Of a stretch of DNA of 64,000 nucleotides, positions 10,434-24,333 are shown piece after piece. The notes beneath the pieces were generated by a model. That model did not search any database and was not told the DNA's origin. It worked only from the letters and a program-made list of their open reading frames with translations. The stretch is taken from positions 2,356,001-2,420,000 of the forward strand of contig CATKHW010000061.1 in assembly GCA_949752795.1 (NCBI GenBank), given 5' to 3'. Position 1 is the stretch's first letter, and each line of letters begins with the position of its first letter. This DNA is from Hyperoodon ampullatus. Its lineage: Eukaryota; Chordata; Mammalia; Artiodactyla; Ziphiidae. Position numbers and translations under genes: made by a program.

Positions 10434-12172
10434 CTCACCAAAAACGAGTTGAAAAATGGAGCTCAGGGGCACAGCAATTCACAAACTGGCCGAGTAATAA
10501 AGGACAACTATCGTCCAAAAATCTGTTGAGGGAAGGCAACGAGGCGGACTTGAAAGCGAGGCAGAATAGCAGGAAACAGATTTCAAGAGGTACGTTGGAA
10601 TTGCCTTTAAAGCACAGGAAGAGGGGCACAACTTCGACAATGATGCACTTGGCCAAAAAGGGCGTATGCGTTTTCTCCTGAATATATTCAGGAGAAAACG
10701 CATACGCCCTTTTTGGCCAAGCAAGCAAGCGGGCAATGCAAATCTGCACTACAAAGAAGTATCACTTCCCACCGGTCAAAAGGGACATCCACAAAATGTG
10801 TAAGAACAAGAAAGGCAAGACAGGCCCTGGAGAACAGGGAGCCTTGTTATGCTGATGGGCGGGATGTAAATTGCCAACTGCCTCTCTGGAGGAGTGCATT
10901 CTGTTCCCTACAACAAGTAAAGAACAGAGCTACAGAGCCAAGGGCACTACCAGTCTAGGGAATATACCTTGGGAAAACTGAAAATCAATAAGACAGAGCC
11001 ACCCCAAAATTTAGGGCTGCACTGCATACAAGGACCTCAACTTGGATACACCTTAAGTATCCCAGAAAATATAAACATGGTTCAAAAAATTGTGGTACTT
11101 ACGTACGATGGAATATCCCTCAGCCATGAAATCAATGTCATAAGACCAGTAGCAGCAAAATGGGTGGATTCAGGTACGATGATTCTAAGTGAAATAAGTC
11201 ACACAGAAAAAGAAACTTATCATAAGATATCACTTATGAAGATCCTGTAAACATGGCTACACTTGAACTGAGTTAGGAAAGAGAACAGTGTCTCACATTT
11301 AGAAAACACTCTTATACCTGCTTAAGGGGGAAGGAGAGGTGGGGTGATGCATAAAACCAGAGTTTGATATAAGCACAGGTACCGTTCCAAAAACCAACTA
11401 TGGAATAGACAAGACCTACACCGTCCTCAGTGAAAGGGACTCAAAACCCCATATTTCCCGCACAGGAAAATATCTGACTAGTAAGAATCTTAAAACCTAT
11501 GTATTGATATGTCTCCGTAAGGGAATCAAGTGTGTCTAGACTGGCATAAACATGGCAGCGAGAATCAGCTCAAACCCACTATAAAAAGGAATTTCAAAAA
11601 CAAAACAAAAAAACTGGGAAATTCTTTACAATTCCTTCAGGGTCTCTGATGAAATCTGGAATGACCCTATCTACAACGACAGCTGGATGTGGCATAAGGA
11701 GGGACACTTGGGACTGAGACGATTGGTGAGATTGGGTGAGCAAATGCAGACCCTTTAAAGCAATAATGCATGGCACCCATTCCATGGGTCCGAACTCTCC
11801 AGGTTGAAGGGAATATTACTACAGCTATAACATGTGCGGGAAACCTAGAGAACGGACACACTGTGAATACGAAAGGTTTCTAAAACTCAACGCATAGTCC
11901 CTCTCCTGGTGCTCCGGTTTGACTTTCCGTCTGCTTTACTATCAACCTCCCAACTTGGAGAGACAGCCCCTTTAACCTCTTGGTTCGCACAGGTTGCCAA
12001 TTTGGCAGAGGATGAAAGGGAAGAGGGAGAACCAATGAGAGAGTAGCTGTTAGGCATTTGGACGGGCACATATCACTGTAATTTCCCGGCAGGAAGAAGA
12101 ATTAACCAAATTCTCAGCCACCCACCGGGAACCAGTATAGGTCCTGAACCAAAATTTTGGACTTGCGGTCAG
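10434..12172 (+). repeat. Satellite monomer 7 (1739 bp)
   Basis: Close to unit 6 but with gaattgcc (~10600). Its last ~590 bases begin the segment duplicated 5217 bp downstream. Confidence 0.97.
10648..10721. repeat. 74-bp perfect palindrome, unit 7
   Basis: Perfect. Confidence 0.95.
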
Positions 12173-13911
12173 CTCACCAAAAACGAGTTGAAAAATGGAG
12201 CTCAGGGGCACAGCAATTCACAAACTGGCCGAGTAATAAAGGACAACTATCGTCCAAAAATCTGTTGAGGGAAGGCAACGAGGCGGACTTGAAAGCGAGG
12301 CAGAATAGCAGGAAACAGATTTCAAGAGGTACGTTGGAATTGCCTTTAAAGCACAGGAAGAGGGGCACAACTTCGACAATGATGCACTTGGCCAAAAAGG
12401 GTGTATGCGTTTTCTCCTGAATATATTCAGGAGAAAACGCATACGCCCTTTTTGGCCAAGCAAGCAAGCGGGCAATGCAAATCTGCACTACAAAGAAGTA
12501 TCACTTCCCACCGGTCAAAAGGGACATCCACAAAATGTGTAAGAACAAGAAAGGCAAGACAGGCCCTGGAGAACAGGGAGCCTTGTTATGCTGATGGGCG
12601 GGATGTAAATTGCCAACTGCCTCTCTGGAGGAGTGCATTCTGTTCCCTAAAGCAAGTAAAGAACAGAGCTACAGAGCCAAGGGCACTACCAGTCTAGGGA
12701 ATATACCTTGGGAAAACTGAAAATCAATAAGACAGAGCCACCCCAAAATTTAGGGCTGCACTGCATACAAGGACCTCAACTTGGATACACCTTAAGTATC
12801 CCAGAAAATATAAACATGGTTCAAAAAATTGTGGTACTTACGTACGATGGAATATCCCTCAGCCATGAAATCAATGTCATAAGACCAGTAGCAGCAAAAT
12901 GGGTGGATTCAGGTACGATGATTCTAAGTGAAATAAGTCACACAGAAAAAGAAACTTATCATAAGATATCACTTATGAAGATCCTGTAAACATGGCTACA
13001 CTTGAACTGAGTTAGGAAAGAGAACAGTGTCTCACATTTAGAAAACACTCTTATACCTGCTTAAGGGGGAAGGAGAGGTGGGGTGATGCATAAAACCAGA
13101 GTTTGATATAAGCACAGGTACCGTTCCAAAAACCAACTATGGAATAGACAAGACCTACACCGTCCTCAGTGAAAGGGACTCAAAACCCCATATTTCCCGC
13201 AGAGGAAAATATCTGACTAGTAAGAATCTTAAAACCTATGTATTGATATGTCTCTGTAAGGGAATCAAGTGTGTCTAGACTGGCATAAACATGGCAGCGA
13301 GAATCAGCTCAAACCCACTATAAAAAGGAATTTCAAAAACAAAACAAAAAAGCTGGGAAATTCTTTACAATTCCTTCAGGGTCTCTGATGAAATCTGGAA
13401 TGACCCTATCTACAACGACAGCTGGATGTGGCATAAGGAGGGACACTTGGGACTGAGACGATTGGTGAGATTGGGTGAGCAAATGCAGACCCTTTAAAGC
13501 AATAATGCATGGCACCCATTCCATGGGTCCGAACTCTCCAGGTTGAAGGGAATATTACTACAGCTATAACATGTGCAGGAAACCTAGAGAACGGACACAC
13601 TGTGAATACGAAAGGTTTCTAAAACTCAACGCATAGTCCCTCTCCTGGTGCTCCGGTTTGACTTTCCGTCTGCTTTACTATCAACCTCCCAACTTGGAGA
13701 GACAGCCCCTTTAACCTCTTGGTTCGCACAGGTTGCCAATTTGGCAGAGGATGAAATGGAAGACGGAGAACCAATGAGAGAGTAGCTGTTAGGCATTTGG
13801 ACGGGCACATATCACTGTAATTTCCCGGCAGGAAGAAGAATTAACCAAATTCTCAGCCACCCACCGGGAACCAGTATAGGTCCTGAACCAAAAATTTGGA
13901 CTTGCGGTCAG
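12173..13911 (+). repeat. Satellite monomer 8 (1739 bp)
   Basis: Carries gaattgcc, gggtgtatgcg, ccctaaagc, tctctgtaag, aaaaaagctggg, gaaatggaagacgg and ccaaaaatttgg. Nearly identical to unit 11. Confidence 0.97.
12387..12460. repeat. Palindrome, unit 8 (one mismatch)
   Basis: C-to-T at 12402 in the left arm (gggtgtatg), a CpG site; right arm unchanged. Confidence 0.93.
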
Positions 13912-15650
13912 CTCACCAAAAACGAGTTGAAAAATGGAGCTCAGGGGCACAGCAATTCACAAACTGGCCGAGTAATAAAGGACAACTATCGTCCAAAAAT
14001 CTGTTGAGGGAAGGCAACGAGGCGGACTTGAAAGCGAGGCAGAATAGCAGGAAACAGATTTCAAGAGGTACGTTGGAATCGCCTTTAAAGCACAGGAAGA
14101 GGGGCACAACTTCGACAATGATGCACTTGGCCAAAAAGGGCGTATGCGTTTTCTCCTGAATATATTCAGGAGAAAACGCATACGCCCTTTTTGGCCAAGC
14201 AAGCAAGCGGGCAATGCAAATCTGCACTACAAAGAAGTATCACTTCCCACCGGTCAAAAGGGACATCCACAAAATGTGTAAGAACAAGAAAGGCAAGACA
14301 GGCCCTGGAGAACAGGGAGCCTTGTTATGCTGATGGGCGGGATGTAAATTGCCAACTGCCTCTCTGGAGGAGTGCATTCTGTTCCCTACAACAAGTAAAG
14401 AACAGAGCTACAGAGCCAAGGGCACTACCAGTCTAGGGAATATACCTTGGGAAAACTGAAAATCAATAAGACAGAGCCACCCCAAAATTTAGGGCTGCAC
14501 TGCATACAAGGACCTCAACTTGGATACACCTTAAGTATCCCAGAAAATATAAACATGGTTCAAAAAATTGTGGTACTTACGTACGATGGAATATCCCTCA
14601 GCCATGAAATCAATGTCATAAGACCAGTAGCAGCAAAATGGGTGGATTCAGGTACGATGATTCTAAGTGAAATAAGTCACACAGAAAAAGAAACTTATCA
14701 TAAGATATCACTTATGAAGATCCTGTAAACATGGCTACACTTGAACTGAGTTAGGAAAGAGAACAGTGTCTCACATTTAGAAAACACTCTTATACCTGCT
14801 TAAGGGGGAAGGAGAGGTGGGGTGATGCATAAAACCAGAGTTTGATATAAGCACAGGTACCGTTCCAAAAACCAACTATGGAATAGACAAGACCTACACC
14901 GTCCTCAGTGAAAGGGACTCAAAACCCCATATTTCCCGCAGAGGAAAATATCTGACTAGTAAGAATCTTAAAACCTATGTATTGATATGTCTCTGTAAGG
15001 GAATCAAGTGTGTCTAGACTGGCATAAACATGGCAGCGAGAATCAGCTCAAACCCACTATAAAAAGGAATTTCAAAAACAAAACAAAAAAGCTGGGAAAT
15101 TCTTTACAATTCCTTCAGGGTCTCTGATGAAATCTGGAATGACCCTATCTACAACGACAGCTGGATGTGGCATAAGGAGGGACACTTGGGACTGAGACGA
15201 TTGGTGAGATTGGGTGAGCAAATGCAGACCCTTTAAAGCAATAATGCATGGCACCCATTCCATGGGTCCGAACTCTCCAGGTTGAAGGGAATATTACTAC
15301 AGCTATAACATGTGCAGGAAACCTAGAGAACGGACACACTGTGAATACGAAAGGTTTCTAAAACTCAACGCATAGTCCCTCTCCTGGTGCTCCGGTTTGA
15401 CTTTCCGTCTGCTTTACTATCAACCTCCCAACTTGGAGAGACAGCCCCTTTAACCTCTTGGTTCGCACAGGTTGCCAATTTGGCAGAGGATGAAATGGAA
15501 GACGGAGAACCAATGAGAGAGTAGCTGTTAGGCATTTGGACGGGCACATATCACTGTAATTTCCCGGCAGGAAGAAGAATTAACCAAATTCTCAGCCACC
15601 CACCGGGAACCAGTATAGGTCCTGAACCAAAAATTTGGACTTGCGGTCAG
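13912..15650 (+). repeat. Satellite monomer 9 (1739 bp)
   Basis: gaatcgcc and ccctacaac with the tctctgtaag / gaaatggaagacgg 3' end. Counterpart of unit 12. Confidence 0.97.
14126..14199. repeat. 74-bp perfect palindrome, unit 9
   Basis: Perfect. Confidence 0.95.
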
Positions 15651-17389
15651 CTCACCAAAAACGAGTTGAAAAATGGAGCTCAGGGGCACAGCAATTCACA
15701 AACTGGCCGAGTAATAAAGGACAACTATCGTCCAAAAATCTGTTGAGGGAAGGCAACGAGGCGGACTTGAAAGCGAGGCAGAATAGCAGGAAACAGATTT
15801 CAAGAGGTACGTTGGAATCGCCTTTAAAGCACAGGAAGAGGGGCACAACTTCGACAATGATGCACTTGGCCAAAAAGGGCGTATGCGTTTTCTCCTGAAT
15901 ATATTCAGGAGAAAACGCATACGCCCTTTTTGGCCAAGCAAGCAAGCGGGCAATGCAAATCTGCACTACAAAGAAGTATCACTTCCCACCGGTCAAAAGG
16001 GACATCCACAAAATGTGTAAGAACAAGAAAGGCAAGACAGGCCCTGGAGAACAGGGAGCCTTGTTATGCTGATGGGCGGGATGTAAATTGCCAACTGCCT
16101 CTCTGGAGGAGTGCATTCTGTTCCCTACAACAAGTAAAGAACAGAGCTACAGAGCCAAGGGCACTACCAGTCTAGGGAATATACCTTGGGAAAACTGAAA
16201 ATCAATAAGACAGAGCCACCCCAAAATTTAGGGCTGCACTGCATACAAGGACCTCAACTTGGATACACCTTAAGTATCCCAGAAAATATAAACATGGTTC
16301 AAAAAATTGTGGTACTTACGTACGATGGAATATCCCTCAGCCATGAAATCAATGTCATAAGACCAGTAGCAGCAAAATGGGTGGATTCAGGTACGATGAT
16401 TCTAAGTGAAATAAGTCACACAGAAAAAGAAACTTATCATAAGATATCACTTATGAAGATCCTGTAAACATGGCTACACTTGAACTGAGTTAGGAAAGAG
16501 AACAGTGTCTCACATTTAGAAAACACTCTTATACCTGCTTAAGGGGGAAGGAGAGGTGGGGTGATGCATAAAACCAGAGTTTGATATAAGCACAGGTACC
16601 GTTCCAAAAACCAACTATGGAATAGACAAGACCTACACCGTCCTCAGTGAAAGGGACTCAAAACCCCATATTTCCCGCAGAGGAAAATATCTGACTAGTA
16701 AGAATCTTAAAACCTATGTATTGATATGTCTCCGTAAGGGAATCAAGTGTGTCTAGACTGGCATAAACATGGGAGCGAGAATCAGCTCAAACCCTCTATA
16801 AAAAGGAATTTCAAAAACAAAACAAAAAAACTGGGAAATTCTTTACAATTCCTTCAGGGTCTCTGATGAAATCTGGAATGACCCTATCTACAACGACAGC
16901 TGGATGTGGCATAAGGAGGGACACTTGGGACTGAGACGATTGGTGAGATTGGGTGAGCAAATGCAGACCCTTTAAAGCAATAATGCATGGCACCCATTCC
17001 ATGGGTCCGAACTCTCCAGGTTGAAGGGAATATTACTACAGCTATAACATGTGCGGGAAACCTAGAGAACGGACACACTGTGAATACGAAAGGTTTCTAA
17101 AACTCAACGCATAGTCCCTCTCCTGGTGCTCCGGTTTGACTTTCCGTCTGCTTTACTATCAACCTCCCAACTTGGAGAGACAGCCCCTTTAACCTCTTGG
17201 TTCGCACAGGTTGCCAATTTGGCAGAGGATGAAAGGGAAGAGGGAGAACCAATGAGAGAGTAGCTGTTAGGCATTTGGACGGGCACATATCACTGTAATT
17301 TCCCGGCAGGAAGAAGAATTAACCAAATTCTCAGCCACCCACCGGGAACCAGTATAGGTCCTGAACCAAAATTTTGGACTTGCGGTCAG
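15651..17389 (+). repeat. Satellite monomer 10 (1739 bp)
   Basis: First unit in the window with the catgggagcg...accctctata pair (~16768-16800), followed by a catgtgcggg 3' end. Its 5' two thirds match unit 13. Confidence 0.97.
15865..15938. repeat. 74-bp perfect palindrome, unit 10
   Basis: Perfect. Confidence 0.95.
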
Positions 17390-19128
17390 CTCACCAAAAA
17401 CGAGTTGAAAAATGGAGCTCAGGGGCACAGCAATTCACAAACTGGCCGAGTAATAAAGGACAACTATCGTCCAAAAATCTGTTGAGGGAAGGCAACGAGG
17501 CGGACTTGAAAGCGAGGCAGAATAGCAGGAAACAGATTTCAAGAGGTACGTTGGAATTGCCTTTAAAGCACAGGAAGAGGGGCACAACTTCGACAATGAT
17601 GCACTTGGCCAAAAAGGGTGTATGCGTTTTCTCCTGAATATATTCAGGAGAAAACGCATACGCCCTTTTTGGCCAAGCAAGCAAGCGGGCAATGCAAATC
17701 TGCACTACAAAGAAGTATCACTTCCCACCGGTCAAAAGGGACATCCACAAAATGTGTAAGAACAAGAAAGGCAAGACAGGCCCTGGAGAACAGGGAGCCT
17801 TGTTATGCTGATGGGCGGGATGTAAATTGCCAACTGCCTCTCTGGAGGAGTGCATTCTGTTCCCTAAAGCAAGTAAAGAACAGAGCTACAGAGCCAAGGG
17901 CACTACCAGTCTAGGGAATATACCTTGGGAAAACTGAAAATCAATAAGACAGAGCCACCCCAAAATTTAGGGCTGCACTGCATACAAGGACCTCAACTTG
18001 GATACACCTTAAGTATCCCAGAAAATATAAACATGGTTCAAAAAATTGTGGTACTTACGTACGATGGAATATCCCTCAGCCATGAAATCAATGTCATAAG
18101 ACCAGTAGCAGCAAAATGGGTGGATTCAGGTACGATGATTCTAAGTGAAATAAGTCACACAGAAAAAGAAACTTATCATAAGATATCACTTATGAAGATC
18201 CTGTAAACATGGCTACACTTGAACTGAGTTAGGAAAGAGAACAGTGTCTCACATTTAGAAAACACTCTTATACCTGCTTAAGGGGGAAGGAGAGGTGGGG
18301 TGATGCATAAAACCAGAGTTTGATATAAGCACAGGTACCGTTCCAAAAACCAACTATGGAATAGACAAGACCTACACCGTCCTCAGTGAAAGGGACTCAA
18401 AACCCCATATTTCCCGCAGAGGAAAATATCTGACTAGTAAGAATCTTAAAACCTATGTATTGATATGTCTCTGTAAGGGAATCAAGTGTGTCTAGACTGG
18501 CATAAACATGGCAGCGAGAATCAGCTCAAACCCACTATAAAAAGGAATTTCAAAAACAAAACAAAAAAGCTGGGAAATTCTTTACAATTCCTTCAGGGTC
18601 TCTGATGAAATCTGGAATGACCCTATCTACAACGACAGCTGGATGTGGCATAAGGAGGGACACTTGGGACTGAGACGATTGGTGAGATTGGGTGAGCAAA
18701 TGCAGACCCTTTAAAGCAATAATGCATGGCACCCATTCCATGGGTCCGAACTCTCCAGGTTGAAGGGAATATTACTACAGCTATAACATGTGCAGGAAAC
18801 CTAGAGAACGGACACACTGTGAATACGAAAGGTTTCTAAAACTCAACGCATAGTCCCTCTCCTGGTGCTCCGGTTTGACTTTCCGTCTGCTTTACTATCA
18901 ACCTCCCAACTTGGAGAGACAGCCCCTTTAACCTCTTGGTTCGCACAGGTTGCCAATTTGGCAGAGGATGAAATGGAAGACGGAGAACCAATGAGAGAGT
19001 AGCTGTTAGGCATTTGGACGGGCACATATCACTGTAATTTCCCGGCAGGAAGAAGAATTAACCAAATTCTCAGCCACCCACCGGGAACCAGTATAGGTCC
19101 TGAACCAAAAATTTGGACTTGCGGTCAG
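17390..19128 (+). repeat. Satellite monomer 11 (1739 bp)
   Basis: Repeat of unit 8 in all diagnostic positions checked. Confidence 0.97.
17604..17677. repeat. Palindrome, unit 11 (one mismatch)
   Basis: Left arm gggtgtatg, same change as unit 8. Confidence 0.93.
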
Positions 19129-20867
19129 CTCACCAAAAACGAGTTGAAAAATGGAGCTCAGGGGCACAGCAATTCACAAACTGGCCGAGTAATAAAGGAC
19201 AACTATCGTCCAAAAATCTGTTGAGGGAAGGCAACGAGGCGGACTTGAAAGCGAGGCAGAATAGCAGGAAACAGATTTCAAGAGGTACGTTGGAATCGCC
19301 TTTAAAGCACAGGAAGAGGGGCACAACTTCGACAATGATGCACTTGGCCAAAAAGGGTGTATGCGTTTTCTCCTGAATATATTCAGGAGAAAACGCATAC
19401 GCCCTTTTTGGCCAAGCAAGCAAGCGGGCAATGCAAATCTGCACTACAAAGAAGTATCACTTCCCACCGGTCAAAAGGGACATCCACAAAATGTGTAAGA
19501 ACAAGAAAGGCAAGACAGGCCCTGGAGAACAGGGAGCCTTGTTATGCTGATGGGCGGGATGTAAATTGCCAACTGCCTCTCTGGAGGAGTGCATTCTGTT
19601 CCCTACAACAAGTAAAGAACAGAGCTACAGAGCCAAGGGCACTACCAGTCTAGGGAATATACCTTGGGAAAACTGAAAATCAATAAGACAGAGCCACCCC
19701 AAAATTTAGGGCTGCACTGCATACAAGGACCTCAACTTGGATACACCTTAAGTATCCCAGAAAATATAAACATGGTTCAAAAAATTGTGGTACTTACGTA
19801 CGATGGAATATCCCTCAGCCATGAAATCAATGTCATAAGACCAGTAGCAGCAAAATGGGTGGATTCAGGTACGATGATTCTAAGTGAAATAAGTCACACA
19901 GAAAAAGAAACTTATCATAAGATATCACTTATGAAGATCCTGTAAACATGGCTACACTTGAACTGAGTTAGGAAAGAGAACAGTGTCTCACATTTAGAAA
20001 ACACTCTTATACCTGCTTAAGGGGGAAGGAGAGGTGGGGTGATGCATAAAACCAGAGTTTGATATAAGCACAGGTACCGTTCCAAAAACCAACTATGGAA
20101 TAGACAAGACCTACACCGTCCTCAGTGAAAGGGACTCAAAACCCCATATTTCCCGCAGAGGAAAATATCTGACTAGTAAGAATCTTAAAACCTATGTATT
20201 GATATGTCTCTGTAAGGGAATCAAGTGTGTCTAGACTGGCATAAACATGGCAGCGAGAATCAGCTCAAACCCACTATAAAAAGGAATTTCAAAAACAAAA
20301 CAAAAAAGCTGGGAAATTCTTTACAATTCCTTCAGGGTCTCTGATGAAATCTGGAATGACCCTATCTACAACGACAGCTGGATGTGGCATAAGGAGGGAC
20401 ACTTGGGACTGAGACGATTGGTGAGATTGGGTGAGCAAATGCAGACCCTTTAAAGCAATAATGCATGGCACCCATTCCATGGGTCCGAACTCTCCAGGTT
20501 GAAGGGAATATTACTACAGCTATAACATGTGCAGGAAACCTAGAGAACGGACACACTGTGAATACGAAAGGTTTCTAAAACTCAACGCATAGTCCCTCTC
20601 CTGGTGCTCCGGTTTGACTTTCCGTCTGCTTTACTATCAACCTCCCAACTTGGAGAGACAGCCCCTTTAACCTCTTGGTTCGCACAGGTTGCCAATTTGG
20701 CAGAGGATGAAATGGAAGACGGAGAACCAATGAGAGAGTAGCTGTTAGGCATTTGGACGGGCACATATCACTGTAATTTCCCGGCAGGAAGAAGAATTAA
20801 CCAAATTCTCAGCCACCCACCGGGAACCAGTATAGGTCCTGAACCAAAAATTTGGACTTGCGGTCAG
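19129..20867 (+). repeat. Satellite monomer 12 (1739 bp)
   Basis: Repeat of unit 9 except that the palindrome carries the gggtgtatgcg change also found in units 8, 11 and 16. Confidence 0.97.
19343..19416. repeat. Palindrome, unit 12 (one mismatch)
   Basis: Left arm gggtgtatg (T at 19358). Confidence 0.93.
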
Positions 20868-22606
20868 CTCACCAAAAACGAGTTGAAAAATGGAGCTCAG
20901 GGGCACAGCAATTCACAAACTGGCCGAGTAATAAAGGACAACTATCGTCCAAAAATCTGTTGAGGGAAGGCAACGAGGCGGACTTGAAAGCGAGGCAGAA
21001 TAGCAGGAAACAGATTTCAAGAGGTACGTTGGAATCGCCTTTAAAGCACAGGAAGAGGGGCACAACTTCGACAATGATGCACTTGGCCAAAAAGGGCGTA
21101 TGCGTTTTCTCCTGAATATATTCAGGAGAAAACGCATACGCCCTTTTTGGCCAAGCAAGCAAGCGGGCAATGCAAATCTGCACTACAAAGAAGTATCACT
21201 TCCCACCGGTCAAAAGGGACATCCACAAAATGTGTAAGAACAAGAAAGGCAAGACAGGCCCTGGAGAACAGGGAGCCTTGTTATGCTGATGGGCGGGATG
21301 TAAATTGCCAACTGCCTCTCTGGAGGAGTGCATTCTGTTCCCTACAACAAGTAAAGAACAGAGCTACAGAGCCAAGGGCACTACCAGTCTAGGGAATATA
21401 CCTTGGGAAAACTGAAAATCAATAAGACAGAGCCACCCCAAAATTTAGGGCTGCACTGCATACAAGGACCTCAACTTGGATACACCTTAAGTATCCCAGA
21501 AAATATAAACATGGTTCAAAAAATTGTGGTACTTACGTACGATGGAATATCCCTCAGCCATGAAATCAATGTCATAAGACCAGTAGCAGCAAAATGGGTG
21601 GATTCAGGTACGATGATTCTAAGTGAAATAAGTCACACAGAAAAAGAAACTTATCATAAGATATCACTTATGAAGATCCTGTAAACATGGCTACACTTGA
21701 ACTGAGTTAGGAAAGAGAACAGTGTCTCACATTTAGAAAACACTCTTATACCTGCTTAAGGGGGAAGGAGAGGTGGGGTGATGCATAAAACCAGAGTTTG
21801 ATATAAGCACAGGTACCGTTCCAAAAACCAACTATGGAATAGACAAGACCTACACCGTCCTCAGTGAAAGGGACTCAAAACCCCATATTTCCCGCAGAGG
21901 AAAATATCTGACTAGTAAGAATCTTAAAACCTATGTATTGATATGTCTCCGTAAGGGAATCAAGTGTGTCTAGACTGGCATAAACATGGGAGCGAGAATC
22001 AGCTCAAACCCTCTATAAAAAGGAATTTCAAAAACAAAACAAAAAAACTGGGAAATTCTTTACAATTCCTTCAGGGTCTCTGATGAAATCTGGAATGACC
22101 CTATCTACAACGACAGCTGGATGTGGCATAAGGAGGGACACTTGGGACTGAGACGATTGGTGAGATTGGGTGAGCAAATGCAGACCCTTTAAAGCAATAA
22201 TGCATGGCACCCATTCCATGGGTCCGAACTCTCCAGGTTGAAGGGAATATTACTACAGCTATAACATTTGCAGGAAACCTAGAGAACGGACACACTGTGA
22301 ATACGAAAGGTTTCTAAAACTAAATGCATAGTCCCTCTCCTGGTGCTCCGGTTTGACTTTCCGTCTGCTTTACTATCAACCTCCCAACTTGGAGAGACAG
22401 CCCCTTTAACCTCTTGGTTCGCACAGGTTGCCAATTTGGCAGAGGATGAAAGGGAAGAGGGAGAACCAATGAGAGAGTAGCTGTTAGGCATTTGGACGGG
22501 CACATATCACTGTAATTTCCCGGCAGGAAGAAGAATTAACCAAATTCTCAGCCACCCCCCGGGAACCAGTATAGGTCCTGAACCAAAATTTTGGACTTGC
22601 GGTCAG
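20868..22606 (+). repeat. Satellite monomer 13 (1739 bp)
   Basis: Starts as unit 10, then switches near 22268 to the catttgcagg / aaatgcatag / caccccccggg haplotype that dominates units 14-20. Confidence 0.97.
21082..21155. repeat. 74-bp perfect palindrome, unit 13
   Basis: Perfect. Confidence 0.95.
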
Positions 22607-24333
22607 CTCACCAAAAACGAGTTGAAAAATGGAGCTCAGGGGCACAGCAATTCACAAACTGGCCGAGTAATAAAGGACAACTATCGTCCAAAAATCTGTT
22701 GAGGGAAGGCAACGAGGCGGACTTGAAAGCGAGGCAGAATAGCAGGAAACAGATTTCAAGAGGTACGTTGGAATCGCCTTTAAAGCACAGGAAGAGGGGC
22801 ACAACTTCGACAATGATGCACTTGGCCAAAAAGGGCGTATGCGTTTTCTCAGGAGAAAACGCATACGCCCTTTTTGGCCAAGCAAGCAAGCGGGCAATGC
22901 AAATCTGCACTACAAAGAAGTATCACTTCCCACCGGTCAAAAGGGACATCCACAAAATGTGTAAGAACAAGAAAGGCAAGACAGGCCCTGGAGAACAGGG
23001 AGCCTTGTTATGCTGATGGGCGGGATGTAAATTGCCAACTGCCTCTCTGGAGGAGTGCATTCTGTTCCCTACAACAAGTAAAGAACAGAGCTACAGAGCC
23101 AAGGGCACTACCAGTCTAGGGAATATACCTTGGGAAAACTGAAAATCAATAAGACAGAGCCACCCCAAAATTTAGGGCTGCACTGCATACAAGGACCTCA
23201 ACTTGGATACACCTTAAGTATCCCAGAAAATATAAACATGGTTCAAAAAATTGTGGTACTTACGTACGATGGAATATCCCTCAGCCATGAAATCAATGTC
23301 ATAAGACCAGTAGCAGCAAAATGGGTGGAGTCAGGTACGATGATTCTAAGTGAAATAAGTCACACAGAAAAAGAAACTTATCATAAGATATCACTTATGA
23401 AGATCCTGTAAACATGGCTACACTTGAACTGATTTAGGAAAGAGAACAGTGTCTCACATTTAGAAAACACTCTTATACCTGCTTAAGGGGGAAGGAGAGG
23501 TGGGGTGATGCATAAAACCAGAGTTTGATATAAGCACAGGTACCGTTCCAAAAACCAACTATGGAATAGACAAGACCTACACCGTCCTCAGTGAAAGGGA
23601 CTCAAAACCCCATATTTCCCGCAGAGGAAAATATCTGACTAGTAAGAATCTTAAAACCTATGTATTGATATGTCTCCGTAAGGGAATCAAGTGTGTCTAG
23701 ACTGGCATAAACATGGGAGCGAGAATCAGCTCAAACCCTCTATAAAAAGGAATTTCAAAAACAAAACAAAAAAACTGGGAAATTCTTTACAATTCCTTCA
23801 GGGTCTCTGATGAAATCTGGAATGACCCTATCTACAACGACAGCTGGATGTGGCATAAGGAGGGACACTTGGGACTGAGACGATTGGTGAGATTGGGTGA
23901 GCAAATGCAGACCCTTTAAAGCAATAATGCATGGCACCCATTCCATGGGTCCGAACTCTCCAGGTTGAAGGGAATATTACTACAGCTATAACATTTGCAG
24001 GAAACCTAGAGAACGGACACACTGTGAATACGAAAGGTTTCTAAAACTAAATGCATAGTCCCTCTCCTGGTGCTCCGGTTTGACTTTCCGTCTGCTTTAC
24101 TATCAACCTCCCAACTTGGAGAGACAGCCCCTTTAACCTCTTGGTTCGCACAGGTTGCCAATTTGGCAGAGGATGAAAGGGAAGAGGGAGAACCAATGAG
24201 AGAGTAGCTGTTAGGCATTTGGACGGGCACATATCACTGTAATTTCCCGGCAGGAAGAAGAATTAACCAAATTCTCAGCCACCCCCCGGGAACCAGTATA
24301 GGTCCTGAACCAAAATTTTGGACTTGCGGTCAG
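22607..24333 (+). repeat. Satellite monomer 14 (1727 bp, 12-bp-deleted type)
   Basis: Shorter by the 12-bp deletion at the palindrome centre. Linked variants: gtggagtc (~23325), ctgatttagg (~23430), catgggagcg, accctctata, catttgcagg, aaatgcatag and caccccccggg. Confidence 0.97.
22821..22882. repeat. Palindrome with 12-bp central deletion, unit 14
   Basis: 62 bp: 30-base arms around a 2-base centre (AG). The lost bases are equivalent to ctgaatatattc from the middle of the 74-bp form, so the outer arms remain fully paired. Confidence 0.95.

Larger units (their letters stand above)
11581..22267 (+). repeat. Three-monomer segmental duplication (offset 5217 bp)
   Basis: The block ~11581-17050 recurs at ~16798-22267. 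Shared private variants in order are gaattgcc and gggtgtatgcg with ccctaaagc in units 8 and 11, tctctgtaagg and gaaatggaagacgg in units 8/9 and 11/12, and catgggagcg with accctctata in units 10 and 13. The one difference I noticed is the palindrome base at 14141 (C) versus 19358 (T). Identity stops where unit 13 switches to catttgcagg. Compared by eye, not base by base. Confidence 0.75.

Noticed and set aside
22591..23016. 141-codon frame in 12-bp-deleted units (also at 24318, 27784, 29511, 31238 and 34703)
   Set aside because: The deletion simply removes an in-frame TGA at the palindrome centre. The frame starts with TTG and has no protein similarity I recognise.
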